This document shows, one piece after another, positions 27,286 through 35,682 of a stretch of DNA of 64,000 bases (its first letter is position 1; each line of letters begins with the position of its first letter). Source of the stretch: Granulosicoccus sp047634635 (GTDB lineage: Bacteria; Pseudomonadota; Gammaproteobacteria; Granulosicoccales; Granulosicoccaceae); the NCBI GenBank assembly GCA_047634635.1, contig JBLIIE010000008.1, forward strand, positions 3,939-67,938. The letters run 5' to 3'. Position numbers and translations under genes: made by a program. The notes beneath the pieces were generated by a model. That model had not been told where the DNA came from, made no database searches, and saw only the letters and a list, made by a program, of their open reading frames with translations.

Positions 27286-28005
27286 ATGAAGCGAATAATC
27301 GTTCCCTGGATAATCGTTGCCTCACTTTTTTGTTTCCCTGTTAGCGGGCATGCGGAGGAGTTTTCTTTTGCTCGGCTAAAATATGGTGATTCGAACTACG
27401 ACAGCTGGCCGCGGTGGCGAGCTGATTGGCCAGAGGCCGAGATACATTTTTCGGCGGGCCTCGATCGTCTGACCAATATTGATGTCTCCGCAAATGGGAT
27501 TGTTGTGGAAATGAGCTCAGACGAAGTGTTTGATTATCCTTGGCTATACGCGGTGGAGGTCGGATCATTGAGACTAACAACCCTTGAGGTTGGAAATTTG
27601 CGTGAATATCTGCTTCGAGGTGGGTTCCTGATGGTTGATGATTTTCATGGTCCGTTTGAATGGGAGAATTTTGAAGCTGTGATGCGACAGGTGTTTCCTG
27701 ATCTAGTGATTCAGGATCTGAGTGAGCACTCTGAGCCTTTTCATGTTCTTTACGATTTGACATCCCGGGAACAAATCCCCGGTATTCGCGCTCTCATGAA
27801 CAACAAGACCTGGGAAAAGGGTGGCCGTTATCCACGTTGGCGCGGAATCTCTGACGACAAGGGTCGCGTCATCGTTGCAATCAATTTCAATCAGGACATC
27901 GGTGATGCCTGGGAACATGCAGATGATGCAAGGTATCCGGCAGCGTTAACATCCCAGGCGTATCGCTTGGGTGTCAATTATGTCGTCTATGCCATGACAC
28001 ATTAA
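27286..28005 (+). CDS. Exported DUF4159 domain protein
   Basis: 239 residues from ATG 27286, preceded by an AGGGTGG ribosome-binding site. A signal peptide ends near VSGHAEE. The mature protein reads FSFARLKYGDSNYDSWPRW..., then YPWLYAVEVGSLRLTT..LREYLLRGGFLMVDDFHG and AYRLGVNYVVYAMTH, the DUF4159 pattern, which has a flavodoxin/glutaminase-like fold. No enzymatic residues can be assigned. It is the first gene of a long same-strand operon with vWA, MoxR and DUF58 proteins; DUF4159 genes are known companions of such clusters. Function unknown. Confidence 0.82.
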   Translation: MKRIIVPWIIVASLFCFPVSGHAEEFSFARLKYGDSNYDSWPRWRADWPEAEIHFSAGLDRLTNIDVSANGIVVEMSSDEVFDYPWLYAVEVGSLRLTTLEVGNLREYLLRGGFLMVDDFHGPFEWENFEAVMRQVFPDLVIQDLSEHSEPFHVLYDLTSREQIPGIRALMNNKTWEKGGRYPRWRGISDDKGRVIVAINFNQDIGDAWEHADDARYPAALTSQAYRLGVNYVVYAMTH

Positions 28006-28105
28006 TACACAGGCCAGAAAATCGGCAGTACTATAAGACGTTGCAGCCGTCCAGCGATTTGTGTTGGACTTCATTCTCCTTACCGCGGTCTACAGCTAAT
28101 CGATA

Positions 28106-30427
28106 ATGTTTGAATTGTTGTTCAACTATCCGTTAATAATCTGGCGTGATGCCTCGCTAGCCTTTGACACTAGCTGGCCGCTCTGGTTACTTCTGGCACT
28201 TGGCGTACTGGTGGCGTTTGTCATATTGGCTAGTGTGTGGAAGCGATCTTTAAGTGCGGCGCGCAAAACTGCAATCTGGACCTTACAAAGCCTGACTGCT
28301 TTGATCGTGCTGTTTATGCTTTGGCAGCCGAGTCTGCTTGTTGCCATCTCTGAGCGCGGTGAAAATACGGTTGCCTGGGTTGTTGATAATTCCAACAGCA
28401 TGCTACGCGCGGACGTTGATATTTTCGATCAGAGTGACGCATCAATCACCCGTTTCGTGGCTGCAGTCAATGCAGTAGAAGAAATTACAAAGGAGGAGGC
28501 TTCAGAATTTTCGGCTGATCTGTATACACTGGGAACAGAGCTGAACAGCAAAAATTCCCTGGCTGAGCTGCAAAGCGCTCCCATGAGTGCAAAAACAAAT
28601 TTGGCTGATGGACTCGATCTGTTGCTGAGCACAGTAAACGACACCGCGCTTGCGGCGGTAGTGCTACTTTCAGACGGCGCCGATAATGCGCAACGGCGCG
28701 ACTCGGACTGGTGGCGGAATTTACAGGCCGCAGGAGTCCCGATTCATACAGTGGGTATCGGGCAAGGGCCACACCCCGACGATCTTGAACTTGCTGATGT
28801 TATTGTTCCCGATGTTGTACAGCCAGACACCCTCATTAACTCCCGACTGCGTATTCGGCACTCTAAGGCGGGTACTGCCCGTGTGCGCATAACAGCAGGT
28901 AAAAACCTGTTGGCGGCTTTAGATGTGCAACTGCCTGCAGATGTGAATCAAAGCATGCATACAGTGACTTTTCCCAGCGGCAGCAGTGGTGTGCGGCAAT
29001 TAGAGTTTTTTATTGAATCTGTGGAAACTGATGTCTCGGGGTTGGCGCTAAGTTCAACGGACCCGATTCCCGACAACAACCGTCAGCCTCGGATCATACA
29101 GGTCATGGATTCGCCCAAGCGTGTGTTGTATGTGGAGGGTGAGCCACGTTGGGAATACAAGTTTCTGAGAAGAGCAATCGATAGCGAACCGTCGATAAAC
29201 CTTGTGTCCCTATTGCGTACTTCACCCAATAAATTCTATCGGCAAGGCGTTGAATCTCCCAGAGAGCTGGCCGATGGTTTTCCAGCTACACGAGAAGCTC
29301 TGTTTCGCTATGACGCAGTCATTATGGGGAGCATTGATGCCGTTGAATTGAGTACTGAGCAGCAGGCAGCGCTTCGTGATTTTGTCAGTGTGCGCGGTGG
29401 ATCACTGTTGATGCTCGGCGGTCGTCATGGTCTGGCCGATGGTGGGTGGGGAAGATCAGTGACGGCTGCTGCCTTGCCGGTCGTCTTGAATAACCAGCTA
29501 AATAGTAAAACATTCAGTAGAACACGGTCTCAGGCCATGCCAACACTAGCGGGTTTTCGAACGCCGTGGCTGCGTCTGAATGATGACCAACGGTCCAACA
29601 TTCGCGCATGGCAGGAATTACCGGCACTAGCGGATGCTCAAAGTGTTGGTCAACCCAAGCCGGGTGCCGTGACGTTATTAGAAAGAGTGTCCTTGGGAGC
29701 GCAACTATTAGCTCCCGAAGCGTTGCTGGTCATACAACGTTATGGAAAAGGCAGAAGCGCAGTGTTGGGTACCAGTGGAACGTGGCGTTGGCAAATGAGT
29801 CTGCCCTCTGATGATGATAGGCACGAACGATTCTGGAGCCAGTTTTTGTGGGCATTAGTAGAAAACAGCATTGAGCCATTAACTATATCTATTGATTATC
29901 CCGTTGTGCGGGATTCAGAAACAACGTCAGTGTTTCTCAACGCCTACAATCCAGATTTTAGTCCAGTTCAGGAGTCCACGTATCCTGTGCGATTAACTTC
30001 ACCCGAGGGCGTTATCAGTACTTTACTACTGCATGTTGATACTGAGAATCCGGGTAGATTCTCTGGCAAGGTGCCAGTCGGAGGTGAGGGGGCATATTCA
30101 ATTCTGGCAACTTCTACTCTCAACGGCGAGTCGCCAACAAACCAGCCGTTTTCAATTGAACAATGGTGGGTTGGGGAGTCTAACAATGCTGAGGCTTATG
30201 ACGGTCAACTCAACACAGACTTCTTACAAAGAATCGCTGAAGTTACCGGTGGTACCTATTTGGCGCTAGCTGACGTGGGTCAGTTAAAACGTGTTCTAGC
30301 GACAGAAAATGCTGCGCTTAAAAGGGAAAGCCGCTTGCCTCTGTGGAATATGCCGTTCCTTTTCTTGTGCCTGATACTGCTGAAAGGAACAGAGTGGTTG
30401 TTGCGGCTCTGGTGGAAACGCTTGTGA
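28106..30427 (+). CDS. Membrane vWA / glutaminase-like domain protein
   Basis: 773 residues. Two N-terminal membrane spans (about residues 23-45 and 53-75) precede a periplasm-facing von Willebrand A domain with an intact MIDAS: DNSNS at residues 94-98, the Thr in AKTNLADGLD, and LLSDGADN. A middle region (KRVLYVEGEPRWEYKFLRRAI, YDAVIMGSIDAVELS, FVSVRGGSLLMLGGRHGLADGGW) resembles the class I glutamine-amidotransferase-like domain found in such proteins but shows no catalytic Cys. A final span lies in WNMPFLFLCLILL. Probably a metal-dependent protein-binding component of the MoxR operon. Function uncharacterised. Confidence 0.8.
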   Translation: MFELLFNYPLIIWRDASLAFDTSWPLWLLLALGVLVAFVILASVWKRSLSAARKTAIWTLQSLTALIVLFMLWQPSLLVAISERGENTVAWVVDNSNSMLRADVDIFDQSDASITRFVAAVNAVEEITKEEASEFSADLYTLGTELNSKNSLAELQSAPMSAKTNLADGLDLLLSTVNDTALAAVVLLSDGADNAQRRDSDWWRNLQAAGVPIHTVGIGQGPHPDDLELADVIVPDVVQPDTLINSRLRIRHSKAGTARVRITAGKNLLAALDVQLPADVNQSMHTVTFPSGSSGVRQLEFFIESVETDVSGLALSSTDPIPDNNRQPRIIQVMDSPKRVLYVEGEPRWEYKFLRRAIDSEPSINLVSLLRTSPNKFYRQGVESPRELADGFPATREALFRYDAVIMGSIDAVELSTEQQAALRDFVSVRGGSLLMLGGRHGLADGGWGRSVTAAALPVVLNNQLNSKTFSRTRSQAMPTLAGFRTPWLRLNDDQRSNIRAWQELPALADAQSVGQPKPGAVTLLERVSLGAQLLAPEALLVIQRYGKGRSAVLGTSGTWRWQMSLPSDDDRHERFWSQFLWALVENSIEPLTISIDYPVVRDSETTSVFLNAYNPDFSPVQESTYPVRLTSPEGVISTLLLHVDTENPGRFSGKVPVGGEGAYSILATSTLNGESPTNQPFSIEQWWVGESNNAEAYDGQLNTDFLQRIAEVTGGTYLALADVGQLKRVLATENAALKRESRLPLWNMPFLFLCLILLKGTEWLLRLWWKRL

Positions 30428-30450
30428 TTAATCAGTTTCCTTCTCGTGCC

Positions 30451-31437
30451 ATGATTAATGTCACATCCCTGCTTACCATGACTGGCCCTCGTGCATTAGT
30501 TTCTCTGCGTGAGTGCAGGGTTCGAGCTGTTATATTCATTGTATCACTGCTGTTTGCCTATCCTGTTTCTGCACAAACCTATGCAATTATTGTCAGTGGT
30601 CTGGGTGGTGAATTTCAATACACTGAGCAATTTGCTAGCACCGGGCAAGTGGTTTTCGAATCATTGCAATCTCTGGATGTTGAAGACGACCTCATCGTCT
30701 ACCTAGATGAGACGGCGACTCGTGAAATTATTTTGAAGACGATAGATGACGTCGCGAGACGTATAAAATCCGATGAACCCTCAGTGTTTGCACTTTTTCT
30801 AATCGGGCATGGCAACGTGGATTCTGGGGGCTGGCGTTTTAATATCAGTGGTCCTGATTTAACGACGGAAGATCTAGTGGCAGTGCTCAATCCTATAACT
30901 GCGTCCCAGCAATTGGTGGTGCTAGCGGCCAGCGCCAGTGGTGCTGCGTTGGATATTCTTGCGCAGCCACAGCGAGTGGTAGTTACGGCGACTAAAAGCG
31001 GTGGCGAAAACAATGCTGTGAAATTCCCGGGGTTTATGGCACAAGCGTTACGCCTTTCAGAAGCCGATTATGATCGTAATGAAATTCTGACAATCGCTGA
31101 AGTTTTTCGATTTGCCGAAAGCCGAACGGTTGAGTACTTCGAGCAAGAAAAACTGTTGGCTCCGGAGCATGCAAGATTGAAAGGGGAGAATGCTGCTGAC
31201 ATACCGGTTGCCTTGCTTGGTTCCTTGAAAAATGCGACAAACGATCCGGCCGTTGCCTCTTTACTTGATGAACGGCTCGTTCTAGAAGACTCGTTCAAAC
31301 AGCTGAAACGTGCAAAGTCTACGTTGACGTCAAAAGACTACTACGCCCAGTTGGAACAACTACTTTTAGAAATAGCACGATTGCAGCAAGTTATAGATGT
31401 GGCAACAGGATGGAGTGAAAGCGATGCTGAGAGCTAA
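30451..31437 (+). CDS. Exported caspase/legumain-fold protein lacking the catalytic cysteine
   Basis: 328 residues from ATG 30451; a second in-frame ATG is at 30478. A signal peptide ends at YPVSAQ. The mature part shows a clan CD (C13/caspase-like) layout: AIIVSGLGGE strand, then FALFLIGHGNVDSGG with His120 in GHG, then a hydrophobic strand LVVLAASASGAAL. In active members this strand ends D-x-C-x-S-G; here it is A-A-Ser161-A-S-G, so the Cys position is Ser. A C-terminal coiled coil follows (about residues 265-315). It is probably a non-peptidase or altered hydrolase. It overlaps the next gene by 14 nt. The fold call is from motif shape only. Confidence 0.62.
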   Translation: MINVTSLLTMTGPRALVSLRECRVRAVIFIVSLLFAYPVSAQTYAIIVSGLGGEFQYTEQFASTGQVVFESLQSLDVEDDLIVYLDETATREIILKTIDDVARRIKSDEPSVFALFLIGHGNVDSGGWRFNISGPDLTTEDLVAVLNPITASQQLVVLAASASGAALDILAQPQRVVVTATKSGGENNAVKFPGFMAQALRLSEADYDRNEILTIAEVFRFAESRTVEYFEQEKLLAPEHARLKGENAADIPVALLGSLKNATNDPAVASLLDERLVLEDSFKQLKRAKSTLTSKDYYAQLEQLLLEIARLQQVIDVATGWSESDAES

Positions 31438-33718
31438 ATACTTCGGTCTATGGTCTATTGCAAGGCTCTGTCTACTGTCGGTTGTTAGCATTGCAGCCAA
31501 TCAGGCTCATGCGTTTTCTATTCATTACGATTTGACTCGATCAGATGCCATTAGGGTCTGTGATCAACTGCTCTACAAAGGGCAAAAGGATCAGTCTACC
31601 GAGTGCTATCAAACCTTATTGGCTACTTCCAGTGGACTGGAGCAGGCGGATGCAGCGGCAGCTTTGGGTGATATCCGTCAGGCTAACCGCCTGTATCGCA
31701 ATCTGTCCTCTGAGAGTTCTGACCCTGTAATAAAAACGCACTGGGCTAAGTTGTACCTGCAAACACATCAGACCAGCGATGCTGAAGCTCTGTATCGGGA
31801 AGCACTGCTTTACGACCCACAGTATTTACCCGCTCGCTTGGGACTGGCTGCAGCGCAGTCGCAAGGCTTTGAAGGTCAAGCACGTCGAGACTTGTTTGAG
31901 ATCACTGCTGAGCATCCCGGCAACGTGCATGCCCTTATATTGCTGGCCCGCATAGAGCTTGAGTTGCAGAACCTGGCAATTGCTCGTGGTTTACTGAATC
32001 GTGCTTTGGCAGAAGTCGAGTCTAAGAACTTTCCTCCGTTGGAAATATATGCGCTGCATGCCGGGGCAAATTTACTAGAGGATAAACCGCTCAAAGTCTG
32101 GATAGACCGAGCGTTGCAGTACAACTCCAACTATGGAAATGTCTACGCTATTCCAGCGCGTTATTATATTATTACGTACCGCTATCGTGAGGCGGTTGAT
32201 TTATACCAGCGGGCAGTGGCTATAGATCCAGATCTCGCTACAGCTCATCGTGATCTGGGTATAAATCAGCTACGGATAAACAATATTTTTGCGGCCAGAT
32301 ACCATTTGCAACAGGCTTATGACAGGGACCCGTTTGATGTGCAAACGGTGAATACATTGCGTCTGCTCGATGGCATTGACGATATGCGCATCAGCTCCAT
32401 CGACGTACCAAAGGCCGATGATCCTGACACCATAATTGGACGGGTATTAATTCGTCTGGATCGTGAGGATGCTGATGCCCTTGAACCCTATGTTATCGAT
32501 CTAAGCATCAAGGCGGTACAGTTGTTCAGCGAGCGTTATGACTTTACTTTGCAAAGTCCGATGATCGTTGAGCTGTATCATGATCACGACGACTTTGGTG
32601 TGCGCACAGTCAGTACGCCGGGCATTGGTTTGCTGGGCGTCACTTTCGGCTATCTCACCGCTATGGATAGTCCCAAAGCAAGAGCTGCAGGTGATTTTCA
32701 TTGGGGCAGCACTCTGTGGCACGAAATGGCGCATGTGTTCACACTTACCGCCACTAATCATCAATTGCCTCGTTGGTTTAGTGAAGGTTTGTCTGTTTAT
32801 GAAGAATGGAATACCGGTCCACTACCTGATCGCGAATTGTCGATGGAAGTCCTAGGCGCTATTCGCGCTGAAAAATTATTACCCATAGAACAGCTGGATC
32901 AAGGTTTCGTCCGGCCCAGCTATAACGGTCAGGTACAGGTGTCTTATATGCAGGCGGGTTTAATTTGCGATTTCATCGCTAGCCGTTGGGGGCACGGTGC
33001 CTTGGTTAGCATGCTTAAATCGTTTGCGGCTAAAAAAGATACAGCAACGGCACTACTTGCTTCCATCGATATGGATACGTTGACCTTCGACAAGCTATTC
33101 GTAGATCATCTGAACAAAAAGTATGGAGTTGTTCTTGGTTCTCTGGACGATCTGCGTGCTGCAGAGCAACAGCTCGAGCGTGCAATCTTGCTGGAAGACT
33201 GGATTAGTGCTGAGGCGCTTTCGCGCGATCTGATAAGGCGTTATCCAGAGCGGGTCGGATCTGGGAATTCCTATTTTGCATTGGCTGATTCCTATCGATC
33301 GCAGGGCAATGAAAAAGACGCGTTAGAGACATTGCTGGCTTGGCATCAGCGTGGTGGGCATGACCCTGACGTATTGGAAGAGCTTGTCATTGCACTAAGA
33401 GAAGCACAGCGTTTTGACGAAGCTGTGCCTGTTATGGAATCAATCAATTGGGTCATGCCCTACAGCATAAATGTCCATCGATGGCTTGGTGAGCATTACT
33501 TGTCGGTCAACGAACCTGGCCTTGCTGAGCGTGAATTCAACGCTTTGCTTGGCTTGCAACAAGACTCGTCTGCTGTTGCTCATCTTGGCAAGGCTAGAGC
33601 GGCCATGCTTAACAGTGACCCTGACACCGCACGTAAACAGGTGTTGTATTCCCTGGAAAGCGCCCCTTTTTATCGACCTGCTCAGCAATTGTTGCTGAGA
33701 CTATCTGCTGGAGAATGA
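31424..33718 (+). CDS. TPR protein with gluzincin-type (peptidase MA-like) domain
   Basis: 764 residues from ATG 31424, with GGAG upstream inside the preceding gene. A signal peptide ends near ANQAHA. Residues ~30-320 hold tetratricopeptide-like helices (QTSDAEALYREALLYDPQYLPARLGLA, AVDLYQRAVAIDPDLATAHRDLGI). A metallopeptidase core follows: WHEMAH with His433-Glu-x-x-His437, and Glu454 in RWFSEGLSVYEE, the HExxH...E zinc centre of gluzincins. More TPR-like repeats fill residues ~580-764. All zinc ligands are intact, so an active periplasmic protease is likely. The substrate is unknown; the operon context suggests a link to the MoxR/vWA complex. Confidence 0.82.
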   Translation: MLRAKYFGLWSIARLCLLSVVSIAANQAHAFSIHYDLTRSDAIRVCDQLLYKGQKDQSTECYQTLLATSSGLEQADAAAALGDIRQANRLYRNLSSESSDPVIKTHWAKLYLQTHQTSDAEALYREALLYDPQYLPARLGLAAAQSQGFEGQARRDLFEITAEHPGNVHALILLARIELELQNLAIARGLLNRALAEVESKNFPPLEIYALHAGANLLEDKPLKVWIDRALQYNSNYGNVYAIPARYYIITYRYREAVDLYQRAVAIDPDLATAHRDLGINQLRINNIFAARYHLQQAYDRDPFDVQTVNTLRLLDGIDDMRISSIDVPKADDPDTIIGRVLIRLDREDADALEPYVIDLSIKAVQLFSERYDFTLQSPMIVELYHDHDDFGVRTVSTPGIGLLGVTFGYLTAMDSPKARAAGDFHWGSTLWHEMAHVFTLTATNHQLPRWFSEGLSVYEEWNTGPLPDRELSMEVLGAIRAEKLLPIEQLDQGFVRPSYNGQVQVSYMQAGLICDFIASRWGHGALVSMLKSFAAKKDTATALLASIDMDTLTFDKLFVDHLNKKYGVVLGSLDDLRAAEQQLERAILLEDWISAEALSRDLIRRYPERVGSGNSYFALADSYRSQGNEKDALETLLAWHQRGGHDPDVLEELVIALREAQRFDEAVPVMESINWVMPYSINVHRWLGEHYLSVNEPGLAEREFNALLGLQQDSSAVAHLGKARAAMLNSDPDTARKQVLYSLESAPFYRPAQQLLLRLSAGE

Positions 33719-33719
33719 C

Positions 33720-34730
33720 GTGAGCGACTCTACGTTCGACAACGCTAATACAGCGCAGCTTGTGAGTGATTTTCGTGATGTCACACAACGGCTGCGTAGT
33801 GAGGTGGGTCGAGTCATCGTTGGCCAGGATGAAGTGGTCGAACATCTGCTGATAACGCTACTAGTCGGTGGTCATTGTCTGGTTACCGGAATGCCGGGTA
33901 CTGCTAAAACACTGCTTGTTCGTACCCTGGCGGATGCGCTGGGATTACAATTTGATCGGATTCAGTTTACGCCGGACCTTATGCCCACCGATATCACGGG
34001 CACCGATATCATCGAAGAGGAAGATAGTGGGAAACGTTCCTGGCGTTTTATTCCTGGCCCAATTTTCACCAATGTTCTTTTAGCTGACGAGATCAATCGC
34101 ACGCCGCCAAAGACGCAGGCTGCCTTGCTGGAGGCGATGCAGGAATATACGGCTACAGTGCGTGGAACACAACATGTCATCGACAAGCCGTTCTTCGTAC
34201 TGGCTACCCAGAATCCACTGGAGTTGGAAGGAACCTACCCATTGCCTGAAGCACAGCTAGATCGGTTTCTGTTCAACATTGTCCTGGGCTATCTGTCCCT
34301 GGAAGATGAGCTGAAGGTTGTTGAGCGGTTCACCACTGATTCGCCTCCCGCACCGGTTGTTGCTTGTACCAATCCTGCACAAATATTGGCATTTCAATCG
34401 TTAACGCGGCAGGTCCCTGTCAGTCGAAAAGTCGGTCGCTATGCCGTTGAGCTTGTTAGGGCAACTCGCCCCGACGATCCTGCTGCTTCCCAAAAAGTTA
34501 AGCAATACGTGAAGTTTGGAGCGTCTGTTCGTGCCGCCTTATTCATCACGTTAGCGGCCAAAGCCCGCGCATTGATGGCGGGTCGATATCACGTGACTAC
34601 GGACGACATCGATGTACTGGCAGCCCCTGTTTTACGACATCGCGTCATGCTTAACTATTTTGCCGAAGCCGATGGCGTTGACATAGATGACGTCCTGCGT
34701 GATGTTGTTGACAGTCGATCAGCGGCCTGA
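33720..34730 (+). CDS. MoxR-family AAA+ ATPase
   Basis: 336 residues from a GTG codon, with GGAG 6-7 nt upstream. Walker A is GMPGTAKT (residues 57-64) and Walker B is LLADEINRTPPKTQAALLEAMQE (Asp123-Glu124). FTPDLMPTDITGTDI, ATQNPLELEGTYPLPEAQLDRFLF (sensor 1) and the C-terminal lid complete the MoxR pattern. MoxR ATPases act as cytoplasmic chaperones that work with vWA proteins, inserting metals or remodelling complexes. It sits directly upstream of DUF58 and BatA genes, the standard MoxR module. Confidence 0.95.
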   Translation: MSDSTFDNANTAQLVSDFRDVTQRLRSEVGRVIVGQDEVVEHLLITLLVGGHCLVTGMPGTAKTLLVRTLADALGLQFDRIQFTPDLMPTDITGTDIIEEEDSGKRSWRFIPGPIFTNVLLADEINRTPPKTQAALLEAMQEYTATVRGTQHVIDKPFFVLATQNPLELEGTYPLPEAQLDRFLFNIVLGYLSLEDELKVVERFTTDSPPAPVVACTNPAQILAFQSLTRQVPVSRKVGRYAVELVRATRPDDPAASQKVKQYVKFGASVRAALFITLAAKARALMAGRYHVTTDDIDVLAAPVLRHRVMLNYFAEADGVDIDDVLRDVVDSRSAA

Positions 34731-34782
34731 TTCCATGCGTTGTCAAAATAATCCAAACGTCAACAGGTACTGGCGCTAAGTC

Positions 34783-35682
34783 ATGGCTACCCAGATAGCT
34801 AACCGCCTGCTAAAGCCTGAGGTGCTTGCGCGCCTGGGTTCTCTCGAATTGATAGCTCGTACGGTTGTCGATGGAGTCAGCACGGGCTTGCATCGCTCAC
34901 CGCATTTTGGATTTAGCCAGGAGTTCGAGGAGTATCGAGCTTATAACGAAGGTGATGACCTTCGGTATGTAGATTGGAATGTTTATGCTCGCACCGATAG
35001 AACGTACATAAAACGTTTTCAAGGTGAGACTAATATGTCGGTCACCTTACTTCTCGATACCAGTAAGTCCATGGCCTTTGGTACACCCGTGCAAAAACTG
35101 GATCAAGCCTTGTTTCTAGTAGCCTCCCTGGCGTACATGGCGCGTAAACAGCACGATGCACTGGGTTTGGTGATTTTTGATGAAAAGGTCCAGCACTACC
35201 TTGCACCTTCCGCTCGACCTGATGCGCTAGTTCGGCTGTTAGGGTTGCTTGAAACAACAGAGGCAGGTTCAGGAACCGACATTTTAGAGGCGTTAACAAC
35301 CTTGCGTGCCAGTATGACAAGAAGAGGCTTGGTCGTGGTTGTTTCTGATTTTTACGCGAATGCAGATGACTTACTAGAAGCCTTGCAACCGTTGTCGCAT
35401 GCTGGACAAGATCTGGCATTATTTCATCTTGTGAGCCCAGAAGAAATTCAGCCGTCACTAAAACGCACCAGTGCTTTACGCGATCTGGAAACTGATAAGT
35501 CAGTTGTTGTGGCTCCTGAATATTTGGCTGACAGTTATCCAGCCAAATTCAAAGCACACTGCGAATCTATTGAGAGCACTTGTCGTAGAGTGGGAGCAGA
35601 CTACACACAAGTGAGCACGGCTGAACCGTTGGATGCTGCGTTGCAAGGCTACCTGCGTTTTAGAGCGAGGCGCGGACGATGA
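34783..35682 (+). CDS. DUF58 (vWA-like) protein
   Basis: 299 residues. The N-terminal GVSTGLHRSPHFGFSQEFEEYRAYNEGDDLRYVDWNVYARTDR block is the DUF58 signature. A vWA-like domain follows with LLLDTSKSM (DTSKS MIDAS), the Thr in GSGTDILEAL, and VVVSDFY. No membrane span is evident, so it is probably cytoplasmic, acting with MoxR. It overlaps the next gene by 4 nt (ATGA). Confidence 0.93.
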   Translation: MATQIANRLLKPEVLARLGSLELIARTVVDGVSTGLHRSPHFGFSQEFEEYRAYNEGDDLRYVDWNVYARTDRTYIKRFQGETNMSVTLLLDTSKSMAFGTPVQKLDQALFLVASLAYMARKQHDALGLVIFDEKVQHYLAPSARPDALVRLLGLLETTEAGSGTDILEALTTLRASMTRRGLVVVVSDFYANADDLLEALQPLSHAGQDLALFHLVSPEEIQPSLKRTSALRDLETDKSVVVAPEYLADSYPAKFKAHCESIESTCRRVGADYTQVSTAEPLDAALQGYLRFRARRGR

